64,000 nt of DNA from Prorocentrum cordatum (Eukaryota; Sar; Dinophyceae; Prorocentrales; Prorocentraceae). The notes below the pieces were generated by a model that ran no database searches, was not told the DNA's origin, and was given only the letters and a program-made list of their open reading frames with translations. Location of the stretch: the NCBI GenBank assembly GCA_963575745.1, contig CAUYUJ010018462.1, positions 28,457 to 92,456 of the forward strand, given 5' to 3'. The position numbers and the translations under genes are program-made. This document shows, piece after piece, positions 9,838-24,850 of the stretch (within the stretch, counting starts at the first letter, position 1; each line of letters opens with the position of its first letter).

Positions 9838-10640
9838 CCAGGAGGAGGAGGAGGAGGAGGAGGAGGAGGAAGAGAAGAAGGAGGACTAATGTGAACCCAA
9901 GAGTCATGAACGATGTTGGAATGAACCTTCCTTCCAGGCTCCCTCTCCATAGGCCCCTACGACGGTTCATTTCCACTGAGGGAACTGCCTCGTTGGAAGA
10001 CACCTGTTTGAAGAGCCTGAAGCGTGCCACAATATTATTCTCGGGACTCCAACGCCACGGATCAACCTGACTGTTGCGTCTTGACGATCCTGAATCGTGC
10101 CAGAACGCCATTTCCAGGACTGCAACAACACGAATCAAAGTAACTTGTGCACCCTCACAATCCGGAATCTGTCCAAAACGCAATTTCTGGTACGTTGACC
10201 ATGGGAATCTGTGAGACTCTTGCAAATGTTTGAAACGAATGTGCGCGGCGCCAAAGCGAGAGACACGTGTTGAACAACACCCACCCTCAATCCGTGAAAC
10301 TCTTGCACATCGTTAAAAAGAATGTGCGCGGCGCTAAAGCGAGAACCACACTTTGAAAACGACCCTCCCTCAATCCGTGAATCCCGTGCAAATTGTTGAA
10401 ACGAATGTGCGCGGCGCTAAGGCGAGAGCCACAGTTTGAAAAACATCCTCCCTCAATCCGTGAAACTCTTGCACATCGTTACAAAGAATGCGCGCGGCGC
10501 TAAGGCGAGAACCGCAATTTGAAAACGACCCTCCCTCAATCCGTGAAACTCGCACATGTTTAAAACGAATGTGCGCGGCGCTAAGGCGAGAGCCACATGT
10601 TGAGAACGACCCGCCCTCCGTCTCTGAAACTGCTGTCGAC
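9838..10640 (+). repeat. Composite module: (GAG)n, 75-bp repeats, then an 80-85-bp tandem array
   Basis: Starts with (GAG)n at 9838-9885. The single-copy edge has AACCCAAGAGTCATGAACG and GATGTTG. Then come repeats of about 75 bp (about 10000-10210, with CCAGAACGCCATTTCCAGG-like strings) and five units of 82-85 bp carrying GTGCGCGGCGC (starts near 10242, 10324, 10409, 10492, 10569). The same order occurs inverted at 16080-16745. Confidence 0.8.
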
Positions 10641-10743
10641 ATTTAAGCTTTAGGTTCAACAAATGGTGAGGAAATCTCAAGCGAAACGCCCGGCCCGCCC
10701 TTTCGACCAGCCTCGGGGTGCGACAGGGAGAAATTACTTATCA

Positions 10744-10920
10744 GGAAAAGGAATGGAGGAGGAGGAAGAAGAGGAGGAGGGGGAGCATGAATAGGAGGGG
10801 GAAGAGGGGGGGAGGAGGAGGAGGAGGAGAGGAGGAGGAGGAGGAGGGAGAGAGGAAGGAGGAGAGAGAGGGGGGAGGAGGAGGAGGAGGAGGAGGAGGA
10901 GGAGGAGGAGGAGGAGGAGC
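10744..10920. repeat. (GGA)n microsatellite
   Basis: Interrupted GGA tract, purest at 10872-10920. 10921-11570 holds mostly single-copy sequence; a half copy of the fold-back type lies near 11060-11130. Confidence 0.9.
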
Positions 10921-11572
10921 AGGAAGACCAGACCGATCCGCTGGGGCACACGAGCCGCAACGTGGCTCTCCGACATCGAACACTCGCCCTGCCTCCCCCC
11001 GCCAGAAACGTCGAAACGCCTCGTACCACCCGTCAACCGCCTTGCCAGAATCGATTGGCGCGCCAATAGCGGCGCTCTAGGCGCTGCAAAGGGGGACGAA
11101 CGCCGATCTCAGAAATCCGCGTGGACCTTCGACAGTGTATATCTATGCAGTTGTTCCTTCGCTGGGGGAGGGGAAGGATTTTCCGGATTTCCGCCATCAC
11201 GTGATCATAAGCCAAGCTGAGCTGAGCGCTAGCACTGAGGCAAACGGAAACGGTCTCGCGAGATCCAGTCAAGAAATTATCGACGAGCGCCGGAGATTGT
11301 CCGTGGGCACGGCCTGCTATCGCCATCACCGAGATCGGGACCACCATCCCTGAGGACCCTCGGTGAAGGCATACAACCGATGTTGGTGTTGGTGCCAACC
11401 CCTAGGCCTTCGATAAGAGAAGTCATGGGGAGAGGGGCAGCCGAGCATTCAGAAACAGCCTGCTGCCAGGCGTCCGGTGCTGCTCCCTCGAACTCCAGGC
11501 CGCGGCACCTGCTAATGCACTGCCGCCGGCCCCAGTAGGCCGGCACCTGAGGTCACTCCGGTGGAAGGTCAC

Positions 11573-11740
11573 GTGGCGGAGGAGGAGGAGGAGGAGGAGG
11601 AGGAGGAGGAGGAGGAGGAGGAGGAGGAGGAGGAGGAGGAGGAGAGGGAGGAGGAGGAGGAGGAGGGAGGAGGAGTAGGAATAGGAGGAGGAGCAAGGCG
11701 AGGAGGAGGAGGAGGAAGGATGTAGGAGGAGGAGGGAAGG
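11573..11740. repeat. (GGA)n microsatellite
   Basis: Long pure GGA tract at 11578-11645, then interrupted to 11740. Confidence 0.95.
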
Positions 11741-11959
11741 GACCTTTGGCGGCGGCGCACCAGGGGGAGGGAGGGGGGAGAGCTTCTTGGAAGAGGCTGC
11801 TTCTCCGAAGGCGCCGGCCCCACATCCATAGCTGAGGCCCGCGCCTGCTGAGAAGCAGGTGGTGCTTCCAGGATGCCCTCCCCCCTCCCCCCCCTCCCCC
11901 CTCGGCGCGTGGCTGAGACCTCCTGACGCCCACGCGGCCGGCGCGTGTGGACGCACGCG

Positions 11960-12660
11960 GGCCCCCCGTTGGGCCAGCACGCGAGGCGACGCAGCAGGAC
12001 GGGGTCGTCTGCGCGGGCCTCGGCGCGCAGAAGCTGCCCGGGCGAGGCCGCGCGCGAGCCACGCCTCGCGCCTCGCGGCCCCGGGCAGCACGGCACCGAG
12101 GAGCGCCGAGCCCTCCTTCGTGCTGGGGCCGCAGACATCTATACCCTCCGCCGGGGGAAGGGACGCCCTCCTGAGAACCCCCCCCCCTCGCCTGGAGGCC
12201 GCCCCGGTGGGGCGGCCTCCAAGGGGGCCACTCGCACCGCAGGGTCTATGTGGATCCGGTCGATGCGATGCGACATCGACTTGGACAGCCCGGTCAGATT
12301 CGGTTCTGAGACTCCGACGATCAGGGTGCGGCCAGAGATTTCGTATCGCGCTGATACGCACCTATGTTGGCGCGGTCGGTTCGATGCGGTTCCGACTCCG
12401 TGCCGATGCAGCCCGATCCGACGGCCCGCGCGGGCAGTGGGCATGGACATAAGAGCGACGAGAAGAAGCAGGTCTCACGCGCGATGACATGGCGACCGCA
12501 CGCGGCGGCTTACGCAGGCCGCCAGCTCGGCACGCCACACTGGAAACGAAGGCGCTCACTCGCGACCTTACGCGGGCAGCTTGCGCGCCAAGGTCCGTGC
12601 AGACGACCCCGTTTTCTGCGTCGCTCACGCGTTGGCCCCAGGGGGGCCCGAATAGGTTCG
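11960..12660. repeat. Long inverted repeat, arms about 100-115 bp
   Basis: About 11960-12075 (containing GACGGGGTCGTCTGCGCGG and GGCGCGCAGAAGCTGCCCG) is matched in inverse by about 12560-12660 (GTGCAGACGACCCCGTTTT and GCGGGCAGCTTGCGCGCC). About 480 bp separates the arms. I see no gene in the spacer. Confidence 0.65.
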
Positions 12661-13070
12661 GGGGCGCGCAAACATGGATTAGCGATCCATGGAGTCGGTC
12701 GCCACATCCATGGATCGGGGGAGGTGCCCTCCCCAAAATGCGGCCGGTGCCGCCTCGTCCGGCGGCGGAAATCTGCGCTTTCCCACGGAAGCGGGACCCG
12801 TCGCTAATCCACGCCCCCTTGATCCATCTCTGCGATTGCCAGAATATGTGTGTGTGTGTGTTCCTATCCGCCATTCGCCGAGGCCTCGGGAGGTCGATCC
12901 CCCGCGCGGTGGTCAGGGCTGAGCCCCCGCCTCGGCTCGGCCCGACGGGGGGCCCGAGCCTCGAGGTGGGATGCGCCACCTCTCTGGAGGCACCCAGCCT
13001 TCAGCAGGAAGGGCGGGCCTGGGGACGACGACGACGGGGGAGGGACAAGGCCTTCTGGGACGTCAGTTTG
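12661..13070. other. GC-rich anonymous sequence
   Basis: Contains a short palindromic cluster (ATGGATTAGCGATCCATGG near 12674) and a (TG)n stretch near 12845. No motif-bearing ORF. Confidence 0.5.
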
Positions 13071-13071
13071 G

Positions 13072-13250
13072 AGGAGGGGGAGGAGGAGGAGGAGGAGGAG
13101 GAGGAGGAGGAGGAGAAGGAGGAGGAGGAGGAGGAGGAGGAGGAGAGGAGAGGAAGACGAGGAGGAAACGGAGGAGGAGGAGGAAACGGAGGAGGAGGAG
13201 GAGGAGGAGTAGGAGGAGGAAACGGAGGAAACGGAGGAGGAGGAGTAGGA
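13072..13250. repeat. (GGA)n microsatellite
   Basis: Interrupted GGA/GAA triplets. Confidence 0.95.
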
Positions 13251-13384
13251 GGAGGCCCCGCCCCTGGATGCCCTGGCAGCCCTCGAGGCAGAAGCAGCAG
13301 CGCAGACGAACGCCTTGCAGGACCGTCCCTGTCAGGACCGCCCGGCCGACGTGAGAGAGCAAGGGGTCCGAAAATCGACAGAAA

Positions 13385-13550
13385 ATGGCACAAGCACAAA
13401 CTGTCGAAAGTTCGCGCGGACTTCACGCATCGGCTCGGTTGCTCCCCCATCTCCGGCGCGCCAGGGTTCGGCGCCGCAGGCGCCGCCAGGGGTGCCCACC
13501 GCCGATGCAAGAAGCCCGCGCGGAGCTTCGAGAGCTGATGCTTATGCCAT
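13385..13550. mobile_element. MITE-like fold-back element with about 48-bp terminal inverted repeats
   Basis: The left end ATGGCACAAGCACAAAC ... CCGCGCGGACTT-like arm mirrors the right end (GATGCAAGAAGCCCGCGCGG ... GATGCTTATGCCAT) at roughly three-quarters identity by eye. The spacer is GC-rich. There is no ORF, so it would be non-autonomous. Half copies near 17008 and a shorter fold-back at 47797-47890 share ATAAGCATAAAC. Confidence 0.7.
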
Positions 13551-14407
13551 GATTTCTTCTTCGAGGGAGGGTGGGGGATGAGAGGGAGCGAGCGAGCATG
13601 CAATAGTGCAGTCGAGAGTCGAGACGACGACGGCACGGCGCAGGGTGGGGACAGCCAAGGGGTGGCAAGGGACCACCGGGGGGAGTGGAGAGGTGGGGAG
13701 AGGAGGGAGGCAGGGATGGGCTCTGCGCTCCAGCGAGGGGGGGGCCCGGCGCCGATACAAGAAATCCGCGCGGACCTCCAAGGGTTTCCCTGTCATCCGC
13801 CGATGCGATTTGTCCAATCCGCGGCCCCCAAAGTCGTCTGGACCGCTTCTCTGGGGGTAGCATTGCGTACCAAAACCGTTCGTGATGGCCCCGGGGCCCG
13901 AAGGCAGCCCCAGGGGCCGACATCGAGGGAGAACGCCCGCAATGAAGCTACCACATCGTCGGAGATCAGGGTTTGCGCTCATGCATGTGTGTTTCTTCTT
14001 CTACCTTCCCCAGATGCCCTGCCAAATCCTAGCCCCGAGATCCGACGTCTCGAAACAACTGCATGATCGCGAACAAAAGCTGTCACCAGAGCCCCAGACC
14101 CCACCTTTCTGCTGCATTTTTCGGGAGACGGATCGATATGTGATGACCCTGGTGCCCGAAGCCTGGGGCAAAAACGCCCCGTGTTGGCCAAAATCGCAAC
14201 GCCCGAGTCGCAAGGATCCCCGGAGGTTGGGTTTTTTTCAGGCCATACTGACCCCAAGCCTCAGGCTGGCCTTCGGGACGATTCTGCCCCCCACTCCCCC
14301 GCCCCCCCTCCACCCGGAACGCTGCCGACGAGGCCGCAGGGAAGCATCCCGAAGCAAAAGAGCCTGCAGGAAGCAGCGAACACTTCTGAACAATTCCGAG
14401 GAACCAG
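13551..14407. other. Anonymous region with half-copies of dispersed repeats
   Basis: About 13740-13785 is a half copy of the CCGCGCGG fold-back arm. About 14050-14180 is an inverted family C copy. The remainder is GC-rich with no recognisable gene. Confidence 0.5.
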
Positions 14408-14505
14408 ACGAAATGGGTAGGGACAACATGGGCGCGATGCCCAAAAACAAACGTTGTCCAACACGGACGGCAGCTGCTGTCGGGCAGGCGGCCTTCTGCC
14501 TCAAA
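14408..14505. repeat. Dispersed repeat with GGGCAGGCGGCCTTC
   Basis: Strings AATGGGTA, ATGCCCAA, GCAGCTGCTG and GGGCAGGCGGCCTTC recur in the same order at 17372-17470, with an inverted partial copy at about 17523-17575. Confidence 0.6.
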
Positions 14506-14619
14506 GGGACGGCGTCGAGGCCTCGAGTTCTTCCGAGCCTCTGGCCCCGCGGCGCGGAGCGACGCGCCATCCGCTTGCAAGGGACGGCGTGTCGCTGGTG
14601 CCGCCGCCGCGACACGCTG
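14505..14619 (-). repeat. AGCGTGTCGC-type element, inverted partial copy
   Basis: Read on minus it starts AGCGTGTCGCGGCGGCGG and shares CCCTTGCAAGCGG with 29609-29781 and parts of 32666-32844. The far terminus is not clear. Confidence 0.6.
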
Positions 14620-14807
14620 TTGTCGGTCGTCGTGCCCGTTCTTTCCGTAGCCTCCCCTGGGTAGACCAGAATGTACCGATACCGCTACTCCCCAGGCGGC
14701 CTCTCCCAGGGTGCGTCCTCCCAGAATCTCGGGGCGAATCCATCCGCGGCGACGAGGGCCTCCCAGGAGGCCCCCCGAAGGGGAAACCGAGGGAAGAGTC
14801 GCGGCAC

Positions 14808-14997
14808 GGGTACCCCAGATTTCGTGATAAAGGGAGGGGGGGTCTCATTTCGGGGGGGGTCTCTTCCAGGCCATCTTGGAGGGCCTGGGGGGTCTGGGGA
14901 CGATGCTTTGGAGGGTCCTCCCACGGGGGAGGCCTGAGATGGCTTGTCTTGGAGGGTCCAGACCCCCTCCCCTTTATTACGAAATCTGGATTACCCT
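14808..14997. mobile_element. Fold-back (MITE-like) element, about 30-bp arms
   Basis: Left arm 14815-14844 (CCAGATTTCGTGATAAAGG, then GGGGGGTCT) mirrors the right arm 14960-14989 (AGACCCCCTCCCC, then TTTATTACGAAATCTGG) with few mismatches. Similarity extends outward to GGGTA and TACCC. The interior is G-rich with CCTCCAAGA-like strings and no ORF. Confidence 0.8.
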
Positions 14998-15231
14998 TCC
15001 CTCCTCGGGGCTTCGATCGTGCCGATCGATCCTCGGGCCTCTTTCCCCCTCTCCCCCTCGACGGTGCCGCTGCGGCGCGCGGAAGGGGCGGGCCGGCGGG
15101 GCGCGGGCCGCCTGGCTGCCCTCTCGGCCCCTGCGCCGCCGCCTCTTCCTCCTCCTCCTCCTCGGCCTCCGCGTCCACGTCGGCCCGCTCCTGAAGACCG
15201 GGCCGGGCACCAGCATGGAAACCATCGCCGC

Positions 15232-15276
15232 TCTCCTCCTCCTCCTCCTCCTCCTCCTCCTCCTCCATCCTCCTCC

Positions 15277-15324
<48 letters not shown>

Positions 15325-15723
15325 CATCATCATCATCATCAACATCATCATCATCATCATCATCAACATCATCAATCATCATCATCATCAATCATCATCA
15401 TCATCAACCTCATCATCATCATCATCATCACATCATCATCATCATCAACATCCTCATCATCCATCATCAACATCATCATCATCAACATCATCCTCATCAT
15501 CACCACACCATCACCATCACCATCACCATCACCATCACCATCAACCATCACCATCATAGCAGCCGAATCATCAACATCAAGCATCACCATCACCATCATC
15601 AGCATCAGCAACAGCATCAGCATCAGCATCATCAGCAGCAGCCAATCCAACACCATCACCATCACCATCACCATCACCATCACTCACCATCACCACTCCA
15701 TCACCATCACCATCATCATCATC

Positions 15724-15761
<38 letters not shown>

Positions 15762-15958
15762 CATCATCAACAATCACATCATCATCATCATCCATCATCA
15801 TCATCATCATCATCCCGCTCCTCCTCCTCCCGCTCCTCATCCCTCCTCCTCCTCCTCCTCCTCCCTTCTCCTCCTCCTCCTCCTCCTCCTCCTCATCCTC
15901 CTCCTCATCCTCATCCCGCCTCCTCCTCCTCCTCCTCCTCCTCCTCCTCCTCCTCCAT
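15232..15958. repeat. Complex CTC / ATC / CAC triplet tract, about 730 bp
   Basis: CTC triplets, then long (ATC)n and (CACCAT)n blocks, then CTC again. Every ORF crossing it is poly-Ser, poly-His, poly-Pro or poly-Met and is a shadow. Confidence 0.97.
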
Positions 15959-16079
15959 CCTTTTCCCTTATCAATCACTCTTCCCCGTCGCACCCCGAGA
16001 CGTGTCGGTGGCGCGGGCCGGTCGTTTCGCCTGAGACTTCCTCGCCATTCAACAGCTTCACGGATGGAGGGCGGGTCAT

Positions 16080-16745
16080 TTCCAAAATGCGGCTCTCGCC
16101 TGGGCGCCGCGCGCATTCGTCATAAAAGCTGGCAAAAGCTTCATGGATGGAGGGCGGGCCGTTTTCAAAATGTAGGTCCCGGCCCTAGCGCCGCGCACAT
16201 TCGTCTTAAAAGTCTGCAAGAGCTTCACGGATAGAGGGCGGCTCTTTTCAAAATGTGGATCTCGCCTTAGCGCCGCACGCATCAGCCTTAAGAGTTTGCA
16301 GACATGTCACGCAGTCTTGTTTGTTGCTGACGACCCAGAAATCATGCTTTGGCACGATGTCGGACTGTCAGGACGCAACGTTCACGTTGATTCGCGGTGT
16401 TGTTGTCCTGAGAACCGCGTGCTGGCACGAATCAGGATCGTCAGGACGCAACTGCATCGTGGATTCGCAGCGTTGAAGTCCCAGGACGGGTGTTTTGGCA
16501 CGGCTCAGGATTCTCATACGGTCGTCTTCCAATGGGGCACTTCCTTCATTGAAGCAAATTCCTTTCTCTTAGGGACTTGTAACACTTGAACTTGGAGGAC
16601 GGGTTTATTGCAACATCGTTGATGAGTCTTGGGTTTAACATTGACCTTCCTCCTCCTCCTTTTTTGACGTTGGCCAGACATGAAGACTGCGCTTGTTGCA
16701 TTATCCTCCTCCTCCTCCTCCTCCTCCTCCTCCTCCTCCTCCTCC
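16080..16745 (-). repeat. Composite module, inverted copy of 9838-10640
   Basis: On plus: three 81-82-bp units with GCGCCGCGCGCATTCG-type cores (about 16109, 16190, 16272). Then about 75-bp repeats with CAGGACGCAAC (about 16330-16520), an edge with ACATCGTTGATGAGTCTTGG, and a terminal (CTC)n at 16703-16745. The order mirrors 9838-10640. Confidence 0.8.
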
Positions 16746-16847
16746 CTACGCCCTCTTGGGTTCCCTCCAGCTGGTGAAACCATCGCCGCCGTCCTCGTCC
16801 TTGGCACCGCTCACCGCTGCCGCCACCCTTCCCGATCCTTCCCTGAG

Positions 16848-17300
16848 ATCCTAGCGTCACACTTGTTTCGCCCCGGGCGTTCTCGCAGAATCCAAGGCCC
16901 CGGGACCCTCAAAGATCGACCTGGCTCGCAGAACGCCGCAGAAAGATTGTGTCTGGGGCTCTGGTCGTCGTCCGATCTCAGGGGCCTAGAGTAGAAGCAG
17001 GAAAGACGCCATAAACATAAACTTTCGACGTTCCGCGCGGATCTCTTGGATCGGCGCTGGGCCCCCCCTTCACTGGCGCACGGGGCTCTTCCCTGCCTCC
17101 CCCCTCCCTTCCTCCCCACCCCCTCTCTCCCCTCTCATCCCCCCCTCCCTCGAAAAAGGAAGCCCGCCGTGGGTAACCCCTGAGATCCTGGCGCCCAATG
17201 GATGTTTGGAGGCGGGCGTGTTCGCAACTCCGGGCTCGCAACATGCAGCAACAAAGATTGGTGTCCGGGGCCCGCGTCGTAAGTGGCACGATGCTGCACT
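16848..17300 (+). repeat. Two family C repeats around a half fold-back
   Basis: Copies at 16848-16985 and 17186-17300 start CCTGAGATCCT. Between them, about 17008-17090 is a half copy of the CATAAACATAAAC / CCGCGCGGATC fold-back arm, followed by CCCTCCC-rich sequence. Confidence 0.6.
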
Positions 17301-17371
17301 TGTGGCTCGCGCCGTCGGCTCTCAGGGCTCCCTCGCGGCGCCTCTGGCGCCGCCCCTGGGCTTGGAACGCC

Positions 17372-17640
17372 CGCAATGGGTACGGAAGAAATAGGTACAA
17401 TGCCCAACAAAAGATGCTGTCCCAGACCAGCAGCGGCCGCTGCTGGGCAGGCGGCCTTCCGTCTGAAATGCGCGCAGGCCGCGGCGGCGCGGACAGCGAA
17501 TCTGGTTCAAAAGGAAGCGAACTGATGTTGGGCATTGTGCCCATTCTTTCCGTACCCCTTTCGATCGTGCCGACTGGTGCACTCCGCGCGCCAGGGAGCA
17601 GGGGCCGGCGCAGGTCCCAGAAATCCGAACGGACTGTCGA
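17372..17640. repeat. Dispersed repeat pair with GGGCAGGCGGCCTTC, partly inverted
   Basis: 17372-17470 matches 14408-14505 in the same orientation. About 17523-17575 (GGGCATTGTGCCCATTC) is an inverted partial copy. About 17585-17640 is a fold-back half arm. Confidence 0.55.
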
Positions 17641-17649
17641 ACGGACTGT

Positions 17650-17790
17650 TCTCCTCCTCCTCCTCCTCCTCCTCCTCCTCCTCCTCCTCCTACTTATCTT
17701 CATCCTCCTCCTCTCCTTCTCATCCTCTCCTCCTCTTCCCCCCCCCTTCCCCATCCTCATCTTCCTCCTCCTCCTCGGCGGCGCCACAAC
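17650..17790. repeat. (CTC)n microsatellite
   Basis: CTC tract at 17650-17690, interrupted further on. Confidence 0.9.
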
Positions 17791-17963
17791 GGGCCCACGG
17801 CGAAGCAGTAGCGATCATGCAACATGGGCCGGCGGAATGAGCGAAGCGATTGAATAATTATGCTTGTGCCGGTTTTCCTTCTTCGATGAAGACGGGGTCG
17901 GCCGGCAACGTGGAAGCCCGCCGTAGGCAACGAGCGGGCGTGGCGTAACGGGGGGGCGAAAAC

Positions 17964-17975
17964 TGAAGGGGCCCT

Positions 17976-18058
<83 letters not shown>

Positions 18059-18130
18059 CACACACCACATAATAAGACACAAAGCACACGAGAACCCCAT
18101 AGTGTCCTGTATTTCTGGATTTATGTCTTC
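17964..18130 (+). repeat. CA-linked dispersed repeat with a long (AC)n
   Basis: Begins AGGGGCCCTGGGACACAC. The (AC)n expands to about 38 units (17980-18056). The segment after it is a diverged relative of the family seen in full at 28274-28440 and 61134-61322. Confidence 0.7.
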
Positions 18131-18339
18131 CTCTTCTCCCATCTCCTTCGTCTACCCCTTTCCCTCCCCCTCCTGCCCCCCAATCCTTTCCTCGTAAACG
18201 ATACCTCCCTGTCGCACGAAATTGTCTCTGTGCTTTTCCCCTCCTGAAGAACGACGGGCCGGGAGAAGGGCGGACCTTGCGTGCACCGTCGGGGCCCGAA
18301 AGGGGCCCTCCTGGGGGCCCGAGGAGTGCACGACAGGTC

Positions 18340-18506
18340 CCCCTCCTCCTCCTCCTCCTCCTCCTCCTCCTCCTCTTCCTCCTCAACCTCCTCCTCCTCC
18401 TCCTCCTCCTCCTCCTCCTCCTCTTCTCTTCCTCAACCTCCTCCTCCTCCTCCTCCTCAACCTCCTCCTCCTCCTCCTCCTCCTCCTCCTCCTCCTCCTC
18501 CTCCAC
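18340..18506. repeat. (CTC)n microsatellite
   Basis: CTC triplets with CAACCT interruptions. Confidence 0.95.
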
Positions 18507-18995
18507 CTTTCTTCACCCTGTTGATCGCACCCCCTTTACGCAACGCCAGAAACGACGAGGATGGGCCAATGGACGGGAGGACGCAAAGGTGGGACGGTGG
18601 GGTCCGAGGAGGATCGCTCTGGATGGCCCCTGGAGGCAGGAAAACTCAGCCTCAAGCTGGGTCCACTCCCTGACCCCACCTTGGGCTAAACCCCCCTCTG
18701 CGTACCCTCGAGCTGGGGGGAGCCTCACGGCTGCCAGGTATCATTTGTTCCTGAAAATGAAATCGCCTGAAGGTTCGCTCGCATGCTTTGCCAACCGTTG
18801 CACCGCACAGGAATCCCTCTGTGCCCAAAAACTCGGCCAAGCGGAAGAGGAGGACAGAGGAAGACATCGCCCGTGGGCCAGAGCACCGAGCGAGCCGCGG
18901 CGGCAGCCGGCAGCCATGGGTTACCCTACGGCCACCACGCCAGGCGCCCGACATGTGAGCCACGAAGAGGCACCAGGCGCCAGCATCGTGCATCC
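18507..18995. other. Anonymous sequence
   Basis: No repeat family or motif-bearing ORF recognised. The ORFs here have no domain. Confidence 0.4.
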
Positions 18996-18996
18996 C

Positions 18997-19169
18997 GGTT
19001 GACTACCTACCAGACCACCCCAACCCAACCCGAAGACCCGATCTTCGGGTTGGGGGGGGGTAAGGGTTCCACGCGTCATTTTTCGAGGTTTCCCGACCCC
19101 CCCCAACTGGAAATCGAGGGTAAATCTGAACCTTCGGGTTGGGTTGGGGTGGTTTGCTGGGTGGTGACC
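18997..19169. mobile_element. Fold-back (MITE-like) element, 38-bp arms
   Basis: Left arm 18997-19035 (GGTTGACTACCTACCAG, then ACCACCCCAACCCAACCCG) mirrors the right arm 19132-19169 (CTTCGGGTTGGGTTGGGG ... GGTGACC), with perfect pairing over the inner 20 bases. A second internal palindrome surrounds CCCGATCTTCGGG. No ORF. Confidence 0.85.
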
Positions 19170-19314
19170 GGTGGCACGACGCGCGCGGGGGGGGGGGGGG
19201 CCGACACGGGCGCGCGGGGCGGCGTGCGCGCCCACCCCCCGCCGGGGCAGGGGCCGCAGGCGGAGCCCCGCGCGAGGGCGCGGAGCGCGCGGGGTGTGCC
19301 CCACGACGGGCGGG

Positions 19315-19440
19315 CAGCTTCGTCGACGTCGTCGTCGTCGTCTTCGTTGTCGCCGTCGTCGGCGTCGTCGTCGTCATCGTCGTCGTCTTCGCTGTCGCGG
19401 TCGTCGGTGTCGTGTTCATCGTCGTCGTCATCGCCTTTGT
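19315..19440. repeat. (GTC)n-like microsatellite
   Basis: Degenerate GTCGTCGTC tract. Confidence 0.9.
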
Positions 19441-19640
19441 CGCGCGGCGAGCGGCACTGCCCCCCTCTGGCAGACGCCGCGGCCAGGCGCCGAGCCTGCC
19501 AGCCGCCGCCCGGCAGCTCGCCATCGCCTGCCGGTCCGTTCCCCGTGCGCCCGTCGGCTTCGTGCGCCCGCTCTGTTCGCAGGGCGGCCAGCGATGATGG
19601 GCCTGTTTTCCACCACCACCACCATGAGCTGGAAGCGGAA

Positions 19641-19710
19641 AGGAAGAGGAGGAGGAGGAGGAGGAGGAGGAGGAGGAGGAGGAGGAGGAGGAGTAGGAGG
19701 AGGAGGAGGA
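19641..19710. repeat. (GGA)n microsatellite at gap edge
   Basis: Runs straight into the N block, so its true length is unknown. Confidence 0.9.
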
Positions 19711-19810
19711 NNNNNNNNNNNNNNNNNNNNNNNNNNNNNNNNNNNNNNNNNNNNNNNNNNNNNNNNNNNNNNNNNNNNNNNNNNNNNNNNNNNNNNNNNN
19801 NNNNNNNNNN
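19711..19810. other. Assembly gap (100 N)
   Basis: Exactly 100 N between a GGA tract and an ACAGGC tract. The round length suggests a placeholder gap, so no feature should be read across it. Confidence 1.
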
Positions 19811-24420
<4,610 letters not shown>

Positions 24421-24479
24421 CTTCTGCCACAACGTCGCACAGACTCGTACGAAGCAAGTACAGCATATAAACATATGGA

Positions 24480-24652
24480 GAACGGGTAGTTTTGAAACTG
24501 TGGCTCTCGCCTTGGCTCCGCGCGCACTCGTCTCATGGCCGTTCTCAATATGCGGCTCTGGCGGCGCGCGCATGCGTCTTAATCGTGCCAGGCAATGGCG
24601 CAACTGTCGGCTTAACGCCGCGCAATTGTGCTTAGCGCCACGGAAAAACGCG
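24480..24652. repeat. Diverged units of the 80-bp array family
   Basis: CTCGCCTTGGCTCCGCGCG and GGCGGCGCGCGCATGCG resemble the units at 16080 and 24856. Too diverged for clean borders. Confidence 0.5.
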
Positions 24653-24850
24653 GAGGAGGAGGAGGAGGCGGAAAAGGTGGAGGAGGAGAAGGCGGAGGAG
24701 GAGGAGGCGGAGGAGGAGGATGAGGATGAGGATGAGGATGAGGAGGAGACGAGGAGGAGGAGGAGGAGGAGGAGGAGGAGGAGGAGGAGGAGGAGGAGGA
24801 GGGAAGAAGAAGAAAAAGGCGAGGAGGAGGAAGGGGAGGAGGGTGAGGCT
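24653..24850. repeat. (GAG)n microsatellite
   Basis: GAG and GAT triplets, with a nearly pure block at 24750-24800. Confidence 0.93.

Noticed and set aside
10220-10640. Regular repeats resembling a CRISPR array
   Set aside because: Whole 82-85-bp units repeat with drift throughout, without constant repeats and unique spacers. There is no cas gene and the host is eukaryotic.
14944-16125. 393-codon ORF of Ser/His/Pro runs
   Set aside because: It is translation of the CTC/ATC microsatellite; all frames on both strands are open for the same reason.
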